Part shown: positions 1-6,772 of the stretch, one piece after another
Layout of the letters: each line of letters opens with the position of its first letter
How positions within the stretch are numbered: the first letter of the stretch is position 1
NCBI GenBank assembly: GCA_902795095.1
Contig: CADBKB010000018.1
Coordinates: forward strand, 1 to 21,252
Origin: Oscillospiraceae bacterium
Lineage (GTDB): Bacteria; Bacillota_A; Clostridia; Oscillospirales; Oscillospiraceae
DNA: 21,252 nucleotides
Direction: 5' to 3'
Position numbers and translations under genes: made by a program
Notes under the pieces: generated by a model
Databases searched by the model: none
What the model was told of the DNA's origin: nothing
Seen by the model: only the letters and a program-made list of their open reading frames with translations

Positions 1-2043
1 GAAGGCGGTCTGACGGTCTACGCCAAGTGGCGCCAGATCCAGTACCGTGTGTTCCTGCATCCGAACGCAGAGACAGACACTACGCTGGACTGGGGCTCTG
101 AAAGCCAGGAAATGAACTTCCGTATTTCCTATGGCGGAAAGATTTCTGTACCTGACGGCAAACGTACCGGTTATCAATTCCAGGGCTGGTATACTGATCC
201 CGACTATACCAATGCCTTCACGGCAAGCACCGTGCTGAACGAAACTACGGTCACAGCGGCATACGACAAAACCACAGACCTCACTGATCCGATGGACAAG
301 TGGGGCAACGTCCCGGCGAGCGGCACCAACTCTGACGTGAACCGTTTCTGGATCACGAAGAAGCTGGATCTTTACGCCAAATGGAGCGTTGTCCTTCCCG
401 GCGCAGACGGCATCGGCATCATCTATGATGCGGCAGGAGGCACGAATGCTCCGAGCGATACCGCGACATATGTTGAAAACTCAAAAGTCAGCGCCGGCGC
501 GGCTGCCACGCCTCCCGCGGATAAGGTCTTTGACCACTGGGTGCTGCAGACCTGGAATGGGACCGCTTACGAAGATACCGAGATTACCGTTCTTCCGGGC
601 GAACTCTTCGATGCAAAAGAAGAATATGCCAGAGTGAAGGTCAAGGCGTATAAGCACGAATGGTCGATCCTGGTAACGGAACCGGATCCGGATGATCCGA
701 CGAAAACAATTGAAAAAAGGATATATGAGTATCGTAATGAGACTACCCTTGCAGATTATGTAGACGAAAACTCAAGTCAGATTAATCGCGAGGGCGAAAA
801 GCCTGACGTGCCGAATAACGCCGTTGCAGGCAAAGACTGGGAGCTCACTGTCGTCTATACAGATGCGACCTACACCATCCAGCTCAAGGCGGTCTATAAG
901 GACAAAGAGGAAGAGACGCCGACCCATATCGACTGGTACAGCAACTACGGCGAAGAGAATGCCGGCAAGGGCGAGTTGTATCACTCTTATACCGGCATCA
1001 AGATCAACGAAGCCGTAAACATCATTGCTGCCCCGAGTCGCACCGGCTATGCATTCAAGGGCTGGACCAAGACCAAGGGCGGCACGACCGCAGATTTCCT
1101 GGTCTGGACCGGAACCGCGTACCAGACCATCGACGGAACGACCGTGACCCAGGTTGCCGCGGATGAAGAGCAGCCCTACGATGATCTGTTTGCCGTTTGG
1201 GAGAAGGAGTACTTCACGGTTTACTACTCCTCCCAGCCGGGAGTTCCGCATCGGCTCCCTGTGGTGGATTATTTGGCCGGCGCCAACCTGATGAAGGGCG
1301 ACGGGGGAGCGCTTCCCGGCGTGCACGCAAACTGCTATTACGGCGGTTACTACACTGCTCCGCCCGCGAATTGGCCTGCGCAGCCGACGGCAACCACGGA
1401 TTATCGCGAGGAGCTTATCTGGAACTCCGGCGCGGCGGGCACGGCTGATGGCAGAACTCTGGTCCCCACGGCGAACGCCACCTACTACGTCAAGGAAGTC
1501 GACGCTTCCAAGTATCTCAAGCTCTTCTACAAGTACACTTACGTCAAGAAGACCAAGCGGCTCACCGGTCTGTGGGTCATGACCTGCCTGGACGATCTGC
1601 GCTACAGCGACACCGGCTTCGTCGTTTTCGAAACCAGGCTTGGCGAGAGCGCCTATGCCGCCGGCGACAAGACGACCCATGTCGGTAATGCCTATAAAAC
1701 CATCACCGTAAAGGCAGTGGAGCCCACGGGATCGACCGAGACGCCGCAGCAGATCACGGTGAAGCCGAAGGATGTGTGCGGCGGCCAGGATGTCAATACG
1801 GAAAAGGCACGTCTGACCTTCTGCCCCATCACAGACATCTACGGCAACGACTTCGCCCAGATCTCCCAGAAGGATCCCGAGGTCCGGGGCAAGGCGGAGT
1901 TCAGCATTGTGCCCTACTGGGTCACGAAGGACGGCATAACGGTATACGCAAAGAATTACAGAACGTATTACATCCACGTCGATGAATATGCGCCTGCTGC
2001 GAGATCGGGTGATAATACCTATCCGAAGCCGGCAACCTCTTGA
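1..2043 (+). CDS. InlB B-repeat surface protein, 3' part (5' end outside window)
   Basis: The reading frame is open from base 1 to a TGA at 2041-2043, giving 680 codons of a protein whose start lies upstream. It begins with LTVYAKW, the typical end of a Listeria/Bacteroides InlB B-repeat (Flg_new). Further repeat-like segments follow: GYQFQGWYTDPDY and LDLYAKW, then GYAFKGWTKTK ending in LFAVWEK. These small beta-grasp repeats occur in extracellular adhesin-like proteins of gut Firmicutes. The last 170 or so residues, from about KKTKRLTGLWVM, are a different non-repeat domain rich in Thr, Lys and Tyr. I see no LPXTG motif, hydrophobic tail or SLH domain at the C-terminus (ending YPKPATS), so its anchoring is unclear. 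The gene for an 88-residue peptide follows after 36 bp and is probably co-transcribed. Being a surface protein is well supported; its ligand is unknown. Confidence 0.85.
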   Translation, partial: EGGLTVYAKWRQIQYRVFLHPNAETDTTLDWGSESQEMNFRISYGGKISVPDGKRTGYQFQGWYTDPDYTNAFTASTVLNETTVTAAYDKTTDLTDPMDKWGNVPASGTNSDVNRFWITKKLDLYAKWSVVLPGADGIGIIYDAAGGTNAPSDTATYVENSKVSAGAAATPPADKVFDHWVLQTWNGTAYEDTEITVLPGELFDAKEEYARVKVKAYKHEWSILVTEPDPDDPTKTIEKRIYEYRNETTLADYVDENSSQINREGEKPDVPNNAVAGKDWELTVVYTDATYTIQLKAVYKDKEEETPTHIDWYSNYGEENAGKGELYHSYTGIKINEAVNIIAAPSRTGYAFKGWTKTKGGTTADFLVWTGTAYQTIDGTTVTQVAADEEQPYDDLFAVWEKEYFTVYYSSQPGVPHRLPVVDYLAGANLMKGDGGALPGVHANCYYGGYYTAPPANWPAQPTATTDYREELIWNSGAAGTADGRTLVPTANATYYVKEVDASKYLKLFYKYTYVKKTKRLTGLWVMTCLDDLRYSDTGFVVFETRLGESAYAAGDKTTHVGNAYKTITVKAVEPTGSTETPQQITVKPKDVCGGQDVNTEKARLTFCPITDIYGNDFAQISQKDPEVRGKAEFSIVPYWVTKDGITVYAKNYRTYYIHVDEYAPAARSGDNTYPKPATS

Positions 2044-2079
2044 TGCGCCGAGCACAGAAGGAAAGCGAGGGAAATTGAA

Positions 2080-2346
2080 ATGAAACTTTATTTGAAGCCA
2101 GTTCTGCTGGACATCGGCGACGGCGGCGATATCATTGTTGAACCGCCCGAGGGTTCCGGTATCGGCGGCGATCCCGAGCCCGACTACAAACCCGAAAATC
2201 TCACCCGCGGTGTGGCGCCGGCGGCGCAGGCCCAGGAGATGGTGCCGCTGGAGATTCCCGAGGCGGCGGAGGTTGCTCCTCAGGCGGTCGACGAGCCCAA
2301 GCGCATCGCACCGGCCATCGAGATCGAACCCATCGAGCTCGGCTAA
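2080..2346 (+). CDS. small acidic peptide, possible precursor of a modified peptide
   Basis: An 88-codon gene starts with ATG, preceded by a purine-rich GAGGGA about 6 nt upstream, and ends with TAA. It begins MKLYLKPVLLDIGDGGDI, which resembles the M-K-x-Y-x-K-P leader start of many short Firmicutes peptides linked to peptide-modifying genes. A Gly/Asp/Pro-rich centre follows (GEGSGIGGDPEPDY-like composition, no Cys), then a Pro/Glu/Ala-rich tail ending IEIEPIELG. There is no signal peptide or membrane segment. It lies between a surface-protein gene and an operon with a PqqD-like protein, a kinase-like protein and a nucleotidyltransferase. A precursor role is inferred from size, leader-like start and neighbours. 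It could equally be a small accessory of the upstream surface protein. I do not recognise a named family. Confidence 0.65.
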   Translation: MKLYLKPVLLDIGDGGDIIVEPPEGSGIGGDPEPDYKPENLTRGVAPAAQAQEMVPLEIPEAAEVAPQAVDEPKRIAPAIEIEPIELG

Positions 2347-2372
2347 CGCCGAAAAACACAGAATAACAAGAA

Positions 2373-2417
2373 AATTGCGTGGAGCGGGTGCGCCTGCTCC
2401 ACGCAATTCTTCTGTTT
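2373..2417 (+). terminator. hairpin terminator after the small peptide gene
   Basis: Arms AATTGCGTGGAGC (2373-2385) and GCTCCACGCAATT (2396-2408) pair perfectly. GGG/CCT extends the stem to about 16 bp around a TGCG loop. The T-rich tail (CTTCTGTTT) is imperfect, so termination may be partial. It separates the peptide gene from the next promoter. Confidence 0.8.
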
Positions 2418-2437
2418 GGCCAATCTTTTCCATATGT

Positions 2438-2465
2438 TTGACTTGTACGTATTTTATGCTATAAT
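2438..2465 (+). promoter_or_regulatory. sigma-A promoter of the kinase/PqqD/nucleotidyltransferase operon
   Basis: The -35 is TTGACT (2438-2443), the spacer 16 nt, and the -10 a perfect TATAAT (2460-2465) extended by TGC (2457-2459). Transcription should start near 2472, leaving a GC-rich leader of about 45 nt before the ATG at 2517. Within it GCAGGC (2472-2477) can pair with GCCTGC (2501-2506). Confidence 0.85.
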
Positions 2466-2516
2466 AATACTGCAGGCGTATGCGCGCTCGCAGCCCGCGG
2501 GCCTGCGCGGTTCGGA

Positions 2517-3278
2517 ATGACACCTTTTGATTTGGACGACAGTATGAACGAGCAGATTTATGAACTGCATATCGGGGGACGGGCTGTGCGATACCGCCTG
2601 CGCGATCCCGGAAGCGCGCGTTATCTGGGCGCGCGGCCGGTGGACGGCGGACAGTTCGACGTGTACCTGCCGGACGGCGCCATCGAAGCAGCGCGGGAGC
2701 GATATCAGACCAATGCCTCCGACGCCTACCTTGAATTTGAGCTCCTGGACGCGCCTACGGCACAGTTTCTCATGCCGGACAAGGCCTGCGTCATCCATGG
2801 GGTGGCCATCGCCTGGCGCGGACGGGCGTGGCTGTTCTGCGCCCGCAGCGGCACCGGAAAGACCACCCAGTTCCGGCGGTGGCTCGAGCTGCGGCCCGGC
2901 GAGATCCGCCTGGTGGCCGGCGATGAGCCGGTGCTCACCTTGGGCGCCGACGGCAGCGTGCTGGTCTGGGCGTCTCCCTGGCTGGGCAAGGAGCGCTGGT
3001 TCGATCTGCCGGGACCGGTCCCCCTGGGCGGGGTCGTCTTCCTGCGTCAGGCGAAGGAGAACCGCATCGAGCGCATCGGATCGGAGCGCAGCGCCCGGTG
3101 GCTGATGCACACCTTCATGGCGTGGGCCGACGACGAGCCGCAGATCCGCGGACTCACAGCACTGGCCGACGCCGTCATTTCCAATCATCCGGTATGGCTG
3201 CTGCACAATCGCGGCGACCTTGACTCCGCCCGGCTGACCATGGAGACGTTTGAAAGCGAAGGAGGTCTCGACCCGTGA
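2517..3278 (+). CDS. HPr-kinase-like P-loop protein of a peptide-modification cassette
   Basis: This 253-residue protein has a clear Walker A motif, RSGTGKTT (residues 110-117), preceded by a strand with VIHGVAIAW (92-100) and followed by a Walker-B-like LVAGDEPVL (132-140). That order matches the HPr kinase/phosphorylase (HprK) C-terminal fold as found in HprK-related proteins of peptide-modification loci. It is not a true HprK, because the N-terminal domain is absent. A role phosphorylating or binding a peptide is inferred. Its stop overlaps the GTG of the PqqD gene (GTGA), indicating translational coupling. The ATG at 2517 lacks a good ribosome-binding site. An in-frame ATG at 2544 is preceded by a weak GGACGA, so the first nine residues are uncertain. 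Confidence 0.8.
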   Translation: MTPFDLDDSMNEQIYELHIGGRAVRYRLRDPGSARYLGARPVDGGQFDVYLPDGAIEAARERYQTNASDAYLEFELLDAPTAQFLMPDKACVIHGVAIAWRGRAWLFCARSGTGKTTQFRRWLELRPGEIRLVAGDEPVLTLGADGSVLVWASPWLGKERWFDLPGPVPLGGVVFLRQAKENRIERIGSERSARWLMHTFMAWADDEPQIRGLTALADAVISNHPVWLLHNRGDLDSARLTMETFESEGGLDP

Positions 3279-3559
3279 GACGATATCACACCAGACCCGG
3301 GGTGGTACTGACCACCGTGGACGAGCAGTATCTTCTGGTGGCGTCCAAATCCGCCAGGGAGTTCTGCCCCTATATCACCCAGATCAATGATACCGCCGCC
3401 TTCTGCTGGCGGCTGCTTGAGGACGGCGCCGATCCGGACGCCCTGCTGGAGCATCTGGCGGAGGAATACGAGATCGACGATCCCGAGCGCGTCCGTACCG
3501 ACCTGCAGGAGCTGCTGGATCAGCTCTGCAAAGCAAATTATCTGATAGATCATTCCTGA
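3275..3559 (+). CDS. PqqD-like peptide-binding protein
   Basis: This 94-residue protein starts at a GTG that overlaps the upstream stop, with GAAGGAGG about 8 nt before it. The pattern TRPGVVLTTVDEQYLLVAS, then ITQINDTAAFCWRLLEDGADPDALLEHLAEEY and a final helix DLQELLDQLCKANYL, is the winged-helix layout of PqqD proteins (RiPP recognition elements): a beta hairpin, the N-D/E-T/S-A motif, and a C-terminal helix ending in a hydrophobic L-x-x-x-x-x-L. PqqD proteins hold the leader of a ribosomal peptide and present it to modifying enzymes. Here the partners are probably the adjacent kinase-like protein and nucleotidyltransferase, with the peptide at 2080-2346 a plausible client. Family assignment is confident; the client is inferred. 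Confidence 0.88.
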   Translation: MRRYHTRPGVVLTTVDEQYLLVASKSAREFCPYITQINDTAAFCWRLLEDGADPDALLEHLAEEYEIDDPERVRTDLQELLDQLCKANYLIDHS

Positions 3560-3572
3560 CAGGAGGGCAATA

Positions 3573-3944
3573 ATGAATATGAAGCGAATCGCAAGTATTG
3601 CGCTGGCGCTGCTGGTTGTCGTGCTGCTGCTGTTCCTGACCATGTGCCAGGGGAAAAAGAACAGCGATCAGCCCAAGACGCCCGCGCAAAGCACATCAGA
3701 AACCCAGACCCCCGGCGGTCAGGACGAGACACAGGAAACCCAGCCCAATGTTCAGCCCAGCCAGAGCGGGGAGCCGCAGAGCTTTGCACCCGAGGCGGAC
3801 GCGCAGAATGAACAGAACCCCTCTGCAGAGCAGGGCGCCTCGACGGAGCCGAGCGGCGACATCGAGGAAGAGGAAAGCATTGTACTTGTTCCCGTTTCAC
3901 CGGACGAGAGCGGGGAAGAGGAAATAGAAGTCGACGGCGACTGA
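3573..3944 (+). CDS. membrane-anchored acidic low-complexity protein (possible lipoprotein)
   Basis: AGGAGG lies 6 nt before the ATG, and the gene begins 13 bp after the PqqD gene. The 123-residue product has a short basic start (MNMKR), a strongly hydrophobic segment (residues 6-24) and a Cys (LTMCQGKK, C25) at the position of a lipobox. The residue before Cys is Met rather than Gly, Ala or Ser, so lipidation is uncertain. The rest is a disordered stretch rich in Gln, Ser, Thr, Pro and Glu with no other Cys, then an acidic tail with EEEESIVLVPVSPDES. I do not recognise a family. It is probably exported and tethered to the outer face of the membrane. It could be a spacer-like anchor or itself a substrate of the neighbouring enzymes. 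Confidence 0.75.
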   Translation: MNMKRIASIALALLVVVLLLFLTMCQGKKNSDQPKTPAQSTSETQTPGGQDETQETQPNVQPSQSGEPQSFAPEADAQNEQNPSAEQGASTEPSGDIEEEESIVLVPVSPDESGEEEIEVDGD

Positions 3945-3966
3945 CGGAAAAGAACAGGAAGGCTTC

Positions 3967-5208
3967 ATGATCCAGCAAACCGATAACAGAATACTTGACG
4001 CGCTGTCCTGCGCTCTGCGGGGGCAGACGGTTTCCTGGGCCGGGAGCCTTGATGCGCCCGCATGGCGGGCGCTGTTTGCCCTCAGCGCGAAGCATAAGGT
4101 GCTGCCGCTGGTGGCCGACGCCCTGCCCAGGGACCTGCTGTGGTCCGGAGAAAAGAACTCCGGATACGCCAAGCTGGTGCGGCAGGAGATCCTTCGGCAG
4201 GCGAGCAGGACCGGCGAGCAATGCCTGCTCTACCGCTATCTGCGCTCCAAGGGCCTGCATCCTCTGGTGATGAAGGGCGTCGTGTGCCGGGCCCTGTATC
4301 CCGCGCCGGAGCACCGCAGTTCTGTGGACGAGGATCTGCTGGTCCGGCCCGCGGAGTTCCGCCGCGTCCATGAGGCGCTGCTGAACTACGGCCTGCAGCC
4401 GGCCCGGCCCGAGCTGGACCCCATGGACGCCTATGAGGTGTCCTACATCGACCGGGAGCGGGACCTGTTCATCGAGGTGCACAAGGTGCCCTTCCCGCCG
4501 GATTCCCCCTTCCTGGACCGGCTGAATGACTGCTTCCTGGGCGTTTACGACCGGGCGGTGGGGCAGCGGATCTATTCCACGGAGTTTCTGACGCTGGCGC
4601 CGCAGGACCATTTTCTGTTCCTGCTGACCCATTCGCTGAAGCATTTTCTTTTCAGCGGCTTCGGGATCCGGCAGATCTGCGACATCGCCCTGTTCGCACA
4701 GGCCCACCGGCAGGAGATCGACTGGAACGATCTGCGCGAAAAGCTTGCGGCGGCGGACGCCCTGGATTTTACGCGGGCGGTGCTGAACATCGCGGTGCGC
4801 CTGCTGCCGGAGGGACAGCTGGCCGAGACCCTGGCGGACTGGGACCTGGACGGCGTGGACCCGGAGCCTCTGCTCGGGGACGTGCTCGAGGGCGGCATCT
4901 ACGGCACGGCCACCATGAGCCGCCTGCACAGCAGCAATATGACCCTGCGTGCCGCCGCGTCTCAGAGTGTCCACGGCACCGGGGCGGTGCTCTACTCCCT
5001 GTTTCCGCCGCTGGAGGTCATGCAGCGCAAGAGCCCATATCTGAAAAAGCTGCCGGTGCTTCTGCCCGTGGCCTGGGTGCAGCGGCATCTGGGCTATCTC
5101 TGGGAGCTGATCCGCCATCGCGGCAGGGCCAATTCCGCCCTCACCAGCATCCGACTGGGCAACGAACGCATTCGACTGCTGGAGCAGTACAATATCATCA
5201 ATCAGTGA
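3967..5208 (+). CDS. nucleotidyltransferase family protein (NTP_transf_5-like)
   Basis: This 413-residue protein has AGGAAGG upstream of its ATG. The N-terminal half is helical. The core reads HPLVMKGVVCRALYP (98-112), then SSVDEDLLV (118-126), matching the K-G-x-x-x-x-x-x-Y-P and D-x-D-L-L-V signature of the uncharacterised nucleotidyltransferase family PF14907; D121 and D123 would bind metal. The central part (HFLFLLTHSLKHFLFSGFGIRQICDIALF, about 214-242, read as two shorter motifs) is also typical of this family, which carries a His-rich helix there. The family is often found with PqqD and HprK-like genes, where transfer of a nucleotide to a peptide or carrier is suspected but, as far as I know, unproven. 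It is the last gene of the operon, closed by the hairpin at 5232. Confidence 0.85.
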   Translation: MIQQTDNRILDALSCALRGQTVSWAGSLDAPAWRALFALSAKHKVLPLVADALPRDLLWSGEKNSGYAKLVRQEILRQASRTGEQCLLYRYLRSKGLHPLVMKGVVCRALYPAPEHRSSVDEDLLVRPAEFRRVHEALLNYGLQPARPELDPMDAYEVSYIDRERDLFIEVHKVPFPPDSPFLDRLNDCFLGVYDRAVGQRIYSTEFLTLAPQDHFLFLLTHSLKHFLFSGFGIRQICDIALFAQAHRQEIDWNDLREKLAAADALDFTRAVLNIAVRLLPEGQLAETLADWDLDGVDPEPLLGDVLEGGIYGTATMSRLHSSNMTLRAAASQSVHGTGAVLYSLFPPLEVMQRKSPYLKKLPVLLPVAWVQRHLGYLWELIRHRGRANSALTSIRLGNERIRLLEQYNIINQ

Positions 5209-5231
5209 TCGCTCGAGTTTTTCGACAGTCT

Positions 5232-5262
5232 CGGCAGCGCATTGCGCTGCCGTCCTTTTTTT
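5232..5262 (+). terminator. terminator after the nucleotidyltransferase gene
   Basis: CGGCAGCGC (5232-5240) and GCGCTGCCG (5244-5252) form a 9-bp stem with a 3-nt loop, followed by TCC and seven T residues (5256-5262). This is a canonical intrinsic terminator. Confidence 0.92.
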
Positions 5263-5272
5263 GTAAAAGGTC

Positions 5273-5300
5273 TTGTTTTTTGGCGGAGGCATGATATACT
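5273..5300 (+). promoter_or_regulatory. promoter of the two-gene membrane protein operon
   Basis: TTGTTT (5273-5278), a 16-nt spacer and TATACT (5295-5300), with TGA directly before it forming an extended -10. It starts 10 bp after the preceding terminator. Confidence 0.75.
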
Positions 5301-5353
5301 GTCATTGTGAGTCGAACTATGATTCGTTCAATCAGACAAAAGGAGTGTATCTT

Positions 5354-5710
5354 ATGGCTAACATCAACGAGACCCCTGACTACAGCGCTTCCTTTGACCA
5401 GAATGACATCCAGTCCAACCGTCTTATGGCGGCCCTGTCCTACATTGGCATTCTGTTCCTGATCCCCCTGTTTGCCGCCAAGGAATCTCCCTATGCCCGG
5501 TTCCACTGCAATCAGGGCTTTGTGCTTTTCCTGGCCAGCCTCATCGCCAACTTTGCCTATCGGTTCCTGCGGAAGGTGCCCCTGGTCGGCATTGCCGCGG
5601 CGCTTCTGTCCCTGGCTGTGTTCGTGCTTGCCATCGTCGGCATTGTCAATGCGGCCCAGGGCAAGGCCAAGGAGCTGCCCTTGATCGGCGGCATCCAGCT
5701 CATTAAGTAA
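5354..5710 (+). CDS. DUF4870/Tic20-like small membrane protein
   Basis: The start is the ATG at 5354, with AAAGGAG 8-9 nt upstream. The longer in-frame extension would run through the promoter and is rejected. The 118-residue product has a short acidic soluble start and three hydrophobic segments (about 25-42, 53-70, 75-97). Between the first two lies SPYARFHCNQGFVLFL, matching the conserved R-F-H-x-x-Q-G motif of DUF4870/Tic20-like proteins. These are predicted integral membrane proteins with no established bacterial function. It is followed after 15 bp by a second membrane protein gene with its own strong ribosome-binding site, forming a two-gene operon between two terminators. Confidence 0.82.
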   Translation: MANINETPDYSASFDQNDIQSNRLMAALSYIGILFLIPLFAAKESPYARFHCNQGFVLFLASLIANFAYRFLRKVPLVGIAAALLSLAVFVLAIVGIVNAAQGKAKELPLIGGIQLIK

Positions 5711-5725
5711 AGGAGGGCTTGTTCC

Positions 5726-6661
5726 GTGTATTCCGAAAAAGTCAGAGCCGAGCTGCTGGGCGGCGCCCTCGCCGACCACAAGAATCACTATGCCGGCTAC
5801 TGCCAAGGCTACTATATGACCATCGTACCCCAGTCGGAGGGCTACCGCGTCACTGTGAACGCATCCCTGCCCACCGATCCCGGCAACGCTGCACTCTATT
5901 CCTTCCTGGAGCGTGCCAGAGGGGAGAATAAAAAAATCGCCTCCGTGGGCGTCACCCCTTACCGTTTCTTTGTGATGGTCAAGGCTGTGATGTCCCAGAA
6001 GAAGATCCCCGAGCAGATCAACGGCGTGATGGAGCCCATCCTGCGCTACATTGCAGGCCAGGGCTATACCTCCGGCTGCGGCTGCTGCGGCACCACCGGC
6101 GCCACCCTGAGCTGCTATCAGGCCAATAACGAGATCCTTCAGATGTGCGAGCCCTGCGCCGTCCAGATGGAGCAGGAGCTCAAGGGCAACCAGAAGGCTG
6201 TCCGCGCGAAGAAAAGCAACTTCGTCGGCGGCATCGCGGGCGCCCTGCTGGGCGCGCTGCTGGGCAGCATTGTGTGGATCATCATCCATCGGCTGGGCTA
6301 TATCGCCGGCATCGCCGGTCTGATCATGGTGGTCTGCGCCATGAAGGGCTACAGCATGCTCGGCGGCACCCTGGACCGCAAGGGCGTCATCATTTCCGTG
6401 GTCCTCTCTCTGGTCATGGTCTATTTCGCCAACAAGATCGCCTGGACCTGGGAGGCTTACAGCGAGCTCAAGGATTATGGCTACTCCTTCTTCGAGATTT
6501 TCCGCAATCTGATCGCTATGGCCAAGGAAGCGGACGTCATGGGGGATTACATCAAGGATCTGGGCATCGGCTACCTGCTCACCGCGGTGGCCAGCGTGTT
6601 CTACATCCGCAACGCCCTGCGCGAAAGCGTCGGCGGCTACACCTTCAAGAAGGTGCAGTAA
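5726..6661 (+). CDS. membrane protein with a Cys-rich zinc-ribbon-like segment
   Basis: The GTG start at 5726 has AAAGGAGGG upstream. The 311-residue product has a soluble N-terminal domain (about 1-110), then a Cys cluster: GCGCCG (C118, C120, C121), C130 and CEPC (C141, C144), spaced like a zinc-binding site. Hydrophobic segments follow at about 167-187 and 190-206 (GYIAGIAGLIMVVCAMKGY), 219-238 and 283-300. The second pair resembles membrane domains common in Clostridia proteins of unknown function. No catalytic motif is visible. It is co-transcribed with the DUF4870-like gene and ends just before a strong terminator. The function is unknown; metal binding is an inference from Cys spacing. 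Confidence 0.78.
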   Translation: MYSEKVRAELLGGALADHKNHYAGYCQGYYMTIVPQSEGYRVTVNASLPTDPGNAALYSFLERARGENKKIASVGVTPYRFFVMVKAVMSQKKIPEQINGVMEPILRYIAGQGYTSGCGCCGTTGATLSCYQANNEILQMCEPCAVQMEQELKGNQKAVRAKKSNFVGGIAGALLGALLGSIVWIIIHRLGYIAGIAGLIMVVCAMKGYSMLGGTLDRKGVIISVVLSLVMVYFANKIAWTWEAYSELKDYGYSFFEIFRNLIAMAKEADVMGDYIKDLGIGYLLTAVASVFYIRNALRESVGGYTFKKVQ

Positions 6662-6676
6662 ACAAATTGACAAAAA

Positions 6677-6708
6677 AGAGCTGTCTCCCCGGAGACGGCT
6701 CTTTTTTT
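6677..6708 (+). terminator. terminator after the membrane protein operon
   Basis: A 12-bp stem, AGAGCTGTCTCC (6677-6688) with GGAGACGGCTCT (6691-6702) including one G-U pair, followed by T residues to 6708. Confidence 0.92.
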
Positions 6709-6719
6709 GCAAGAAATAC

Positions 6720-6748
6720 TTGACAAAAACAATACCTCGTGATACGAT
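6720..6748 (+). promoter_or_regulatory. promoter of the padR operon
   Basis: Consensus -35 TTGACA (6720-6725), a 17-nt spacer and -10 TACGAT (6743-6748). Transcription should start near 6755, about 18 nt before the start codon. Confidence 0.8.
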
Positions 6749-6770
6749 GTATCCCGCGAAGGGAGGTATT
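6731..6770. promoter_or_regulatory. inverted repeats over the padR promoter, possible PadR operator
   Basis: GATAC (6741-6745) and GTATC (6749-6753) form a dyad with a 3-nt centre over the -10. AATACCTC (6731-6738) and GAGGTATT (6763-6770) form a wider perfect 8-bp dyad reaching into the ribosome-binding site. PadR proteins commonly repress their own operon through such dyads; binding here is inferred. Confidence 0.5.
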
Positions 6771-6772
6771 AC

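Noticed and set aside
772..2523. 583-codon antisense frame across the surface protein, small peptide and intergenic region.
   Set aside because: It overlaps a terminator and a consensus promoter, has no recognisable domain, and its opposite strand holds clear InlB repeats.
3550..5292. Long antisense frames opposite the acidic protein and nucleotidyltransferase genes, and similarly at 5198-6712.
   Set aside because: The sense frames have family motifs, ribosome-binding sites and operon spacing. The antisense products are Gln/Arg/His-rich and also run through terminators and promoters.
5273..5353. N-terminal extension of the DUF4870-like gene.
   Set aside because: The extension would begin inside the promoter. 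The ATG at 5354 has a strong ribosome-binding site.
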